DNA of 8,252 bases from Cellvibrionales bacterium (GTDB taxonomy: Bacteria; Pseudomonadota; Gammaproteobacteria; Pseudomonadales; UBA7434), in assembly GCA_003492055.1 (NCBI GenBank), contig DMZE01000277.1, positions 1 to 8,252 of the forward strand. The letters are read 5' to 3'. The notes below the pieces were generated by a model. That model searched no databases. It was not told the origin of the DNA and saw nothing but the letters and a program-made list of their open reading frames with translations. The position numbers and the translations under genes are program-made. This document shows, piece after piece, positions 1 through 5,940 of this stretch; positions within the stretch are counted from its first letter, which is position 1, and the number at the start of each line of letters is the position of its first letter.

Positions 1-776
1 TGGGTGTATGCCATACGTTTGGCCATGGTTTGGTTATACACCCTTGTGAAAATGATTCGCCAGAGTTAATACAAAGGCTTCGTGAGTTATTAGATAGTTC
101 ACGGATGGATGGATTGATTTTAACGCCACCGATGACAGAGAATCAAGAATTGTTAGACTTTCTTGTCAGTAGCGGTACGCCATATGTGTTGATTTCACCC
201 TTAGATAATTCACAGTCAGAATTATCTGTGTCGGTTGACGATTCTGTGATTACTCAACAGGCTATTCAGTCTTTAATAGATTTTGGTCACCGGCGCATAG
301 GTTTCATTACAGGCGTGCGAAAAAGAAGTGGGAGTGAAATGCGGTTGTTGGGTTACCAGCAAGCCTTGGAGAAAAACAATATTAGCTATGATGAGAGCCT
401 TGTTGTGGAGGGCAACTTCACGTTTGGTTCCGGTGTAGTGGCGGCGCAGGAGTTACTTCGTCATGAGAATCCACCTACGGCTATTTTTGCCAGTAATGAT
501 TATATGGCCGCAGGAGTGATGAAGGCGGCTTTGCAATTACGTATATCAATACCTCATGAGCTATCATTGTGTGGCTTTGATGATACGCCAGTGGCAGGTT
601 ATATGTCGCCGGGATTAACGACGATCCGTCACCCATTGGAGCGGTTAGCAAGCCATGCGGGCGAGTTACTCATTCGGCAATTAAAAAAACATACTCAACC
701 CTTCGAGGCAGAGACATTAAAGTCTGAGCTCATTCTTAGAGGTTCAACTGGACCAGTCAATAATAAGACAGATTAA
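1..776 (+). CDS. LacI-family transcriptional regulator, 3' part (N-terminus outside window)
   Basis: This is the effector-binding domain of a LacI/GalR-type repressor, a cytoplasmic DNA-binding protein that normally responds to a sugar. The frame is open from the first complete codon (position 3) and gives 257 residues with no stop upstream. The TTG at 30 is therefore not a credible start; it lies inside the HGLVIHPC strand. Full-length family members have about 340 residues, so roughly 85-90 are missing, including the helix-turn-helix and hinge. Visible family signatures are GHRRIGFITG, an arginine (codon 342-344, MRLLGYQQAL) at the place of the effector-contacting Arg of LacI, AIFASNDYMAAGVM, and GFDDTPVAGYMSPGLTTIRHP, whose Asp residues (579-584) match the usual sugar-binding Asp. 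It ends with the normal ELILRGSTG tail. It lies directly upstream of, and parallel to, the glycan operon, whose leader holds a LacI-type palindrome, so it is probably the local regulator. The family call is firm; the effector is unknown. Confidence 0.93.
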   Translation, partial: GVCHTFGHGLVIHPCENDSPELIQRLRELLDSSRMDGLILTPPMTENQELLDFLVSSGTPYVLISPLDNSQSELSVSVDDSVITQQAIQSLIDFGHRRIGFITGVRKRSGSEMRLLGYQQALEKNNISYDESLVVEGNFTFGSGVVAAQELLRHENPPTAIFASNDYMAAGVMKAALQLRISIPHELSLCGFDDTPVAGYMSPGLTTIRHPLERLASHAGELLIRQLKKHTQPFEAETLKSELILRGSTGPVNNKTD

Positions 777-826
777 CCGCGATTCAATCCTTGTAGCCCA
801 TTTCATTTAATGTCTCTGTTTTTTTT
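766..826 (+). terminator. Weak Rho-independent terminator candidate behind the LacI gene
   Basis: AGAC-(AG bulge)-ATTAA at 766-776 can pair with TTAAT-GTCT at 807-815, and a run of eight T follows at 819-826. The stem is AT-rich, includes the stop codon, and closes a 30-nt loop, which is poor for a classical terminator. An alternative 8-bp pairing of 765-772 with 815-822 uses the start of the T run. It is the only terminator-like element between the regulator and the operon, and its place fits, but the fold is weak. Confidence 0.3.
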
Positions 827-911
827 ACTCATATTCAATGCCGATAATTCTCACGCCTGATCATTAATTGCATCGACTTCTATTAGGTCGTTTGTGAGTT
901 AAACTATTTCT

Positions 912-939
912 TTGATAATAACTTTAACCATGCTAGAAT
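912..939 (+). promoter_or_regulatory. Sigma70-type promoter candidate 1 (extended -10)
   Basis: TTGATA at 912-917 is followed after 16 bp by TAGAAT at 934-939. The -10 is preceded by TGC at 931-933, which makes an extended -10 element. Transcription would start near 946, inside the palindrome at 943-956, so a bound repressor would block initiation. This would leave a leader of about 105 nt before the receptor gene. Assigned by eye, with no mapped start. Confidence 0.5.
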
Positions 940-941
940 TC

Positions 942-969
942 GTGACAGCGCTGTCATAATGCTTATAAT
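942..969 (+). promoter_or_regulatory. Sigma70-type promoter candidate 2
   Basis: GTGACA at 942-947 matches five of six bases of the -35 consensus, and a perfect TATAAT lies at 964-969 after a 16-bp spacer. The start would fall near 976. In this reading the palindrome covers the -35 hexamer and part of the spacer, so repressor and RNA polymerase would again compete. It is as plausible as candidate 1; both may be used. Confidence 0.45.
943..956 (+). promoter_or_regulatory. LacI-family operator: perfect 14-bp palindrome
   Basis: TGACAGCGCTGTCA equals its own reverse complement and has the central CG step typical of LacI/GalR operators. It stops being symmetrical just outside these 14 bases. It overlaps both promoter candidates and lies about 95 bp before the receptor start codon, where a repressor would block the operon. 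The LacI-family gene ending at 776 is the obvious binder. Symmetry and position are seen directly; the pairing with this regulator is inference. Confidence 0.72.
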
Positions 970-1005
970 ATTGCGGAAAACACATTGTCGTTGCCGAGGG
1001 GACCC

Positions 1006-1022
1006 TAGGTAGCAGATACCTA
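1006..1022 (+). other. Small hairpin in the operon leader
   Basis: TAGGTA (1006-1011) and TACCTA (1017-1022) are perfect inverted arms around the 5-nt loop GCAGA. It lies in the untranslated leader, about 30 nt before the receptor start codon and 19 nt before its GGAG. It is short and has no T run, so it is not a terminator; it might affect mRNA stability or translation, or be chance. Confidence 0.3.
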
Positions 1023-1041
1023 TGTGTGTGTATTTTTTAAC

Positions 1042-1045
1042 GGAG
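1042..1045 (+). promoter_or_regulatory. Ribosome binding site of the receptor gene
   Basis: GGAG lies 6 nt before the ATG at 1052. This fixes the start and keeps the signal peptide intact. Confidence 0.8.
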
Positions 1046-1051
1046 AAGTAA

Positions 1052-4000
1052 ATGAACATCAACACTGTAAATTCTAACGGTTTGTCAAAATGCCTTGTGG
1101 TCGTGATAACCCTGTGTAGTCTTAATGGCCATGCTCAAAATAGCAATGAAGACTCAGCCATCGAAGAGGTTGTTGTTTATAGTATCCGTAAAAGTTTAGA
1201 GTCGGCGCTTGCCGAGAAACGCGACAAGGTTAATTTAACAGAGATTATTAATGCTGATGACATTGGTAAGCTACCTGATGAAAATGTTGCTGAGGTTTTA
1301 GAAAATATTCCGGGTGTTCAGATAACCCGTGATGCCGGTATAGGTGATGGAGTATCCATTCGAGGCAGTGATCAAAATAGAGTTGAAATGAATGGCCGAG
1401 GCACAACGCCTAGTGGCGATAGTCGTGGAGGTATCAGTTTTTCTGATTTGCCTGCGGCCTTGGTTAAATCGCTGCATGTGGTAAAGGTCCCTTCTGCCGA
1501 CATGGTCGAGGGGTCGCTTGGTGGTACGATTAATGTTAAGACTTATCGAGGCTTAAGTTTAAAAAAACCACTCAAGGTGATTAGTCTAAAATCAGAATAT
1601 GCTCAGAATGCTGAAGATTGGAATAGAAATTTCTCTTTCACAGTTGGTGATAAGTTCAGTACGGGCATAGGCGAGATTGGTGCTATTTTAACGGTTTCGC
1701 ATATCGATAAATCGATCCGACAAGACAGTATTCGTGTCAGCCCTTCGGTTAGAAAAGTTGTTGATAAATACATTAACAGCACTTACTTGCTTCCAGATGG
1801 GAATAATGATCCCGACCCTTATTATTATCCCGGTTATTCCGAAATAAGTTCGAATAATGAAGAGCGAGAAAATACTGCTCTATCCGGTTCTTTAGAGTGG
1901 AGAGCAGCACCAGGGCTAAAATTCTTTGTTGAAGGGTCATACTCTGATTTCAGTAAGCGCGGCCGCGGACAAATGGCTATCACTCAGCCGGCAGATATAT
2001 CTGACAGGTGTACAAACTTAAATACCGATCGTGAAACCGATAGTATTAACCCTGTTGTGCTTGATGGCATTCCTGTCATGCCTCAAGCAACCTTTGATGT
2101 GATCAATGTGGAAGGTCTGGATATCGGCATAATGACCTCAGGGATGATGGGCGGAGGAATTCGTAATTGTCGAGCAGATGTGGCAGCTGACTATGACTCT
2201 AAACCAACTAATGATGGCGTCCAGATAAAAACAAAGAATGTTTCCGGTACTCGTGATACGAAATCGCATGTATTTGCTTTGGGTGGTGAGTGGTTGGGCG
2301 ATAACGTAGAGGTAAAATTTGAACTCAGTGGCGCTAGTTCAAAAACTTCGTCACCGTCTTTTCAAACCATCTTTCAATACAATAATCCTGAGCATCTCAG
2401 GTTCCTAACAGGTAATGGCAAAATAAGAATGCCAATGTTTTATGATACTAGGGGTGATTATCTTCAATATGGCCCCTTAGAAGATGCTGTCGGTAGGTCT
2501 AGCTCCTTTGTGGCTGGCACTACTACATTTTTTACGTTTGATCAATCTGCCCTGTTAGATCCAAAAAACTATGCCCTGTTTTTAGCCAAAGATCTCGAAG
2601 GCTTCTTTGATAATGATTTGTATGCCCAGAAAATAGACGCTAAATGGGATTTTGATCATAAATTTTTGTCAGGTTTATCAGTTGGGGTTAGGACTAGTCA
2701 ACGATCCAATTCGAAGCAGCGTAGCTCAGCCCAAACGAGTCAATATCCTGGAATTACTGCATTGCAACTTGAGGAGGCATTCCCGGGGTTTATGGTTGAA
2801 ACTGAAGGAGATCTATTTAGCAACGCGGGCGGCGGTTTGTATTTAGATGAGTTCGTGACGGCTAGTTCAGAGGTGATTTTTAATCAAAGAGAGGCCGTTA
2901 GAGAATTTCTATCGCTTGAAGCAGACTTAGATCCGCTTCAAAGTTTTGAGGTCGAGGAAGATACCGCTGCTGCGTATATTAAAGCCGATTTTTTTGTTGA
3001 TGTGTTTGATATTCCGGTCAGAGGTAATGTTGGCGTGCGGGTTATTACAACCGATCAAGTCGCGTCGGGTAAGAAATCGTTGACAACAGCTGAGATGACT
3101 AGCAGTTTAGATGCACAGGGTTTTGACTATACCGATTTGCTCGAGGAATATTCTCAGTCCGGGAGTGTATCTAGTCAGACAGTTGCGGATTTAACGGCTG
3201 CAGGTTTTTCAAGCGAAACAATTGAAAGCTTTTTTAATAATGGACTTAGCAGTATTGATGAAAGCCAAAGCTATACCAATATTTTGCCCAGTGCGAGTTT
3301 GGTTATTTCGCCAATAGAAAAAATGCAAATTCGTTTAGGTTATGCTGAAATTTTACGCCGTCCCAATTTCTCTCAGCTATCACCTACAGCTGTATATCCG
3401 CTTGATAATAGTCCTGTTAACGTCGGTAATCCATCCTTAAAGCCGACAACTGCTCAGCAATATGATTTAACTTTTGAATATTATTTCCGCAAGGGTAGTG
3501 TATTCAGTCTCGGTTATTTTTATAAAGACCTTGACAGCGTTATCGGTAAAGTATCAACGCCTAGGGGTATATGTAATGTTAACGCGAGCTCATCTGGAGA
3601 GGCGACGTCATGCAGTGTCGGTGGTATAGATGGTGGTTTAGTTACGGCAGTTACGCCAACCAATCTGCCGGGGGGCACGATTGAGGGCTTTGAAATTGCC
3701 TTACAACATAGCTTTATAGGCTTACCACAACCTTTTGATGGTTTGGGTATCATTGCTAATTACGCTTATCAAAAAGGTGAACGAGGACTGACTTTTAGTA
3801 CGCCAGGGTACCTGGCAGATGAAGGTCTTGAACCTGATTTTCCGCTTAACTTTGTGGGTTTATCTGAAAATTCGTATAATTTAACGGTGTACTATGATAA
3901 GCCAAGATTCCCACTGAGTGGCAGACTACGTTATACCTATCGTGATGAGTTTTTACAGACCGAGGTTTCTACGGTCACTGCCGGCCTTCCTTTATACACT

Positions 4001-4186
4001 GCTGCAAGAGGGCAGTTAAATGCATCGATGAGTTATAAAATCAATAAGACCTTCTCGCTTAATTTTTCTGGGGTTAATCTGACTAAAGAGCCGGTCATTC
4101 ATCGAGCTATTTTCTCTACAGGTCCTATCGGTAGGATGCGTGATCCTGATCGACGCTTTTCTTTAGGAATACGCGGACGCTTTTAG
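1052..4186 (+). CDS. TonB-dependent outer-membrane receptor, Xanthomonas/Caulobacter type
   Basis: This is an outer-membrane active transporter energised by TonB-ExbBD, here probably importing oligosaccharides. At 1044 residues it has the usual length of this large subtype. A signal peptide (hydrophobic residues 14-24, likely cleavage after GHA-28) is followed by a TonB box around residues 38-46 (EEVVVYSIR) and the subtype's SLESALAEKR segment. The plug spans about 50-165, with INADDIGKLPDENVAEVLENIPGV (split as seen: IGKLPDENVAEVL, then NIPGVQI), VSIRGSDQNRVEMNGR and VEGSLGGTINVKT. The beta-barrel follows and carries the late signature LRRPNFSQLSP and GNPSLKP (792-798). It ends in a C-terminal Phe, as expected for BAM recognition. 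The mature chain has only four cysteines (320, 373, 841, 854). It is the first gene after the operator-promoter region, and the beta-helix gene starts 40 nt later. Related receptors occur in glycan loci without SusD; no SusD-like gene is seen. The substrate is not readable from sequence. Confidence 0.96.
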   Translation: MNINTVNSNGLSKCLVVVITLCSLNGHAQNSNEDSAIEEVVVYSIRKSLESALAEKRDKVNLTEIINADDIGKLPDENVAEVLENIPGVQITRDAGIGDGVSIRGSDQNRVEMNGRGTTPSGDSRGGISFSDLPAALVKSLHVVKVPSADMVEGSLGGTINVKTYRGLSLKKPLKVISLKSEYAQNAEDWNRNFSFTVGDKFSTGIGEIGAILTVSHIDKSIRQDSIRVSPSVRKVVDKYINSTYLLPDGNNDPDPYYYPGYSEISSNNEERENTALSGSLEWRAAPGLKFFVEGSYSDFSKRGRGQMAITQPADISDRCTNLNTDRETDSINPVVLDGIPVMPQATFDVINVEGLDIGIMTSGMMGGGIRNCRADVAADYDSKPTNDGVQIKTKNVSGTRDTKSHVFALGGEWLGDNVEVKFELSGASSKTSSPSFQTIFQYNNPEHLRFLTGNGKIRMPMFYDTRGDYLQYGPLEDAVGRSSSFVAGTTTFFTFDQSALLDPKNYALFLAKDLEGFFDNDLYAQKIDAKWDFDHKFLSGLSVGVRTSQRSNSKQRSSAQTSQYPGITALQLEEAFPGFMVETEGDLFSNAGGGLYLDEFVTASSEVIFNQREAVREFLSLEADLDPLQSFEVEEDTAAAYIKADFFVDVFDIPVRGNVGVRVITTDQVASGKKSLTTAEMTSSLDAQGFDYTDLLEEYSQSGSVSSQTVADLTAAGFSSETIESFFNNGLSSIDESQSYTNILPSASLVISPIEKMQIRLGYAEILRRPNFSQLSPTAVYPLDNSPVNVGNPSLKPTTAQQYDLTFEYYFRKGSVFSLGYFYKDLDSVIGKVSTPRGICNVNASSSGEATSCSVGGIDGGLVTAVTPTNLPGGTIEGFEIALQHSFIGLPQPFDGLGIIANYAYQKGERGLTFSTPGYLADEGLEPDFPLNFVGLSENSYNLTVYYDKPRFPLSGRLRYTYRDEFLQTEVSTVTAGLPLYTAARGQLNASMSYKINKTFSLNFSGVNLTKEPVIHRAIFSTGPIGRMRDPDRRFSLGIRGRF

Positions 4187-4208
4187 CAATCGCATTTAAA
4201 TAAAGCGT
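4177..4208 (+). other. Intercistronic hairpin at the end of the receptor gene
   Basis: ACGCTTT (4177-4183) pairs perfectly with AAAGCGT (4202-4208) around an 18-nt loop, with one possible extra G-U pair outside. The stem starts within the last receptor codons and ends 7 nt before the next Shine-Dalgarno. No T run follows, so it is not a good terminator. It could protect the receptor mRNA 3' end or tune expression between the two genes; chance is possible. Confidence 0.3.
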
Positions 4209-4215
4209 TAACCTT

Positions 4216-4221
4216 AAGGGG
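4216..4221 (+). promoter_or_regulatory. Ribosome binding site of the beta-helix gene
   Basis: AAGGGG lies 5 nt before the ATG at 4227 and supports this start over the second in-frame ATG (codon 7, at 4245). Confidence 0.75.
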
Positions 4222-4226
4222 TAAAA

Positions 4227-5909
4227 ATGATTTTTTCTCGTGTCATGAGATTCTTGTTGTCAACTGCGACAGTATTTTTGTTGATGGTGTCATTCAGTTA
4301 TGCAGGTATCGAATATTTTGTGAGTGCATCGCTTGGCGACGATAATAACGATGGCCGCTCGATGTCATCTCCGTGGGCGACATTGGCACGCGTGAACGAG
4401 GCAAAATTTTTTGCTGGCGACACCGTTTATTTTAAAGCTGGTGATATATTTGCGGGTCAATTATTGGTTGATGAGTCGGGTATGGCCGGTCAGCCTATTC
4501 ACTTTACCGCTTACGGAGAAGGTGATACACCTATCATCGATGGTTCTGCCGGTTCAGGTGGTTCCGAATTAGCGGCTATTCTCGTGATCAATCAAGATCA
4601 TATCGAGATAAGTCATTTAACCATTCGCAATTTTCGTAAACAGACTAAAGCGAATGTTGCCGACATGGACGCTTATGGCATTTTGGTCAAGAATACGGGT
4701 AAGCGAATATTATCTGGGTTTAATTTCCATCATTTAACGGTAGAAGAAATTTATCCCATTAAGGCGAGAGCTTCATTCAATAAGACGTCAGTGACGGGTA
4801 TTCGCTTTGAAACGAAACCTGCAAAGAATAAACGCCAAGCGGTTAACACTCGTGATATTTATATTCATGATAACTTCATACGCCACACGGCGAGGTTTGG
4901 CATTGCTTTACGTCACCGTCCCTCCAGAGTCGATGGCGTAAAAAATACCGAGCTTGATTACGATGTGAATGTGCGCATCATTAATAATCGCTGTGAAGAC
5001 ATCGGTGGTAGCTGTGTGTTAATGAACGGTACTTGGCAAGGTTTGTTAGAGGGCAATACGTTTATACGATCAGGTGCAATGGTTGAACCCTCGCTATCGG
5101 TTAATCGGGGTAGTGGTGCGTGGTTTTTTCGCAGTAAGCATATTGTTGCGCAGTATAATAGTGCATATGGATCACGAGGCCATAATGACTCGGCGGGTAT
5201 GCATGTCGATTATGCGAATGAAAATATTTTAGTGCAATACAACTTTAGTCATGACAATGAAGGCTATGGCACTGAGATATTGGGTAAAAATAAAAATATT
5301 ATTTGGCGCTTTAATATTAGCGCTGGTGATGGTACGCGACGAACTAATGTAGAGCGTCCTGAAGGCGGAAAAAGTAATTTCCCTGGTAAAACTATTTTTG
5401 TTAGTGATTTTTCAGTTCCAAAGCGAATACAGTCTCGCGAGATATTTATTTATAACAATAGCTACCTAGTCACCTCAGGTTCAGATCCCCAGGTAGAGTT
5501 TAATGGTGAGCAGGTGCAGTTGTACAATAATTTATTTGTGGTTGAGGCTGGTGCGCGGCTAGCTAAAAAGCTAAATATTTCTTGGCTGCAAGGCGAATCA
5601 TTGGATATGCGTGGTAACGCCTTTGTAGGCAATATATCCCCTAGTTTTATTCGCTTTGATAGCCAGCCTTTTGTGACTCAGCTTACCTTTAATGGCGAGC
5701 CGGCTGATGCTAGTAGTTATGCGGTAGACGTAGATTGGTTAAAGTCATCTACTGCGTTCACACCAATACAGCATCCATTATTTCCTGCTGCAGGCAAAGG
5801 AATTTTTAGTCATGTAAGTGCCGTGCCTACGGTCGACTTTTTTGGCAATCCCTTAGCGTCTATACCGAGTTTAGTTGGGGCGGGTTATCAATCTGAAATA
5901 GTTTTATAG
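4227..5909 (+). CDS. Secreted right-handed parallel beta-helix protein, candidate glycan-active enzyme
   Basis: The 560-residue product has a clear signal peptide (R5/R8, hydrophobic 9-24, likely cleavage after SYA-26), so it acts in the periplasm or outside. The mature N-terminus (YFVSASLGDDNNDGR, then SPWATLARVNEAKFFAGDTV) is the opening common to many pectate-lyase-like beta-helix proteins. About residues 110-480 show coil after coil with asparagine-ladder turns: VRIINNRC, LLEGNTF, IVAQYNSAYG, ILVQYNFSHDNEGYG, IIWRFNISAG, IFIYNNSY, VQLYNNLF, LDMRGNAF. A DFFGNP motif (537-542) closes it, as in many relatives. Acidic and histidine residues cluster at 319-350 (H319, D321, H326, D328, H342, D343, E345, E350), where an active site could lie. 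Cysteines 256 and 263 may pair. Beta-helix folds serve both lyases and glycosidases, and I cannot place it in a PL or GH family. Its place between receptor and sulfatase suggests cleavage of the imported, probably sulfated, glycan. A binding-only role remains possible. Confidence 0.88.
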   Translation: MIFSRVMRFLLSTATVFLLMVSFSYAGIEYFVSASLGDDNNDGRSMSSPWATLARVNEAKFFAGDTVYFKAGDIFAGQLLVDESGMAGQPIHFTAYGEGDTPIIDGSAGSGGSELAAILVINQDHIEISHLTIRNFRKQTKANVADMDAYGILVKNTGKRILSGFNFHHLTVEEIYPIKARASFNKTSVTGIRFETKPAKNKRQAVNTRDIYIHDNFIRHTARFGIALRHRPSRVDGVKNTELDYDVNVRIINNRCEDIGGSCVLMNGTWQGLLEGNTFIRSGAMVEPSLSVNRGSGAWFFRSKHIVAQYNSAYGSRGHNDSAGMHVDYANENILVQYNFSHDNEGYGTEILGKNKNIIWRFNISAGDGTRRTNVERPEGGKSNFPGKTIFVSDFSVPKRIQSREIFIYNNSYLVTSGSDPQVEFNGEQVQLYNNLFVVEAGARLAKKLNISWLQGESLDMRGNAFVGNISPSFIRFDSQPFVTQLTFNGEPADASSYAVDVDWLKSSTAFTPIQHPLFPAAGKGIFSHVSAVPTVDFFGNPLASIPSLVGAGYQSEIVL

Positions 5910-5925
5910 TTTTATTTTTTCTATT

Positions 5926-5930
5926 AAAGG
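5926..5930 (+). promoter_or_regulatory. Distant ribosome binding site for a TTG start
   Basis: AAAGG lies 10 nt before the TTG at 5941, in a very T-rich 31-nt gap. Long spacing plus TTG suggests modest translation compared with the two genes before it. It is the only purine-rich stretch available to this start. Confidence 0.5.
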
Positions 5931-5940
5931 TAGTTATATT

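Noticed and set aside
30..32. TTG as the start of the LacI-family gene
   Set aside because: The frame is open upstream to the window edge and reads in-family sequence, and a start here would give a repressor without any DNA-binding domain.
893..908. Possible CRP site starting with TGTGA
   Set aside because: Only the left half matches; the right half shares one of five bases with TCACA.
2652..2846. Plus-strand 64-codon open frame inside the receptor gene
   Set aside because: It overlaps a clear long gene in another frame and has no sensible protein features.
3520..3753. Minus-strand 77-codon open frame
   Set aside because: It lies wholly inside the receptor gene, has no ribosome site or recognisable domain, and is a shadow of the coding frame.
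5910..5925. T-rich stretch after the beta-helix gene as a terminator
   Set aside because: No stable inverted repeat precedes the T-rich run, and the next gene starts only 31 nt after the stop.
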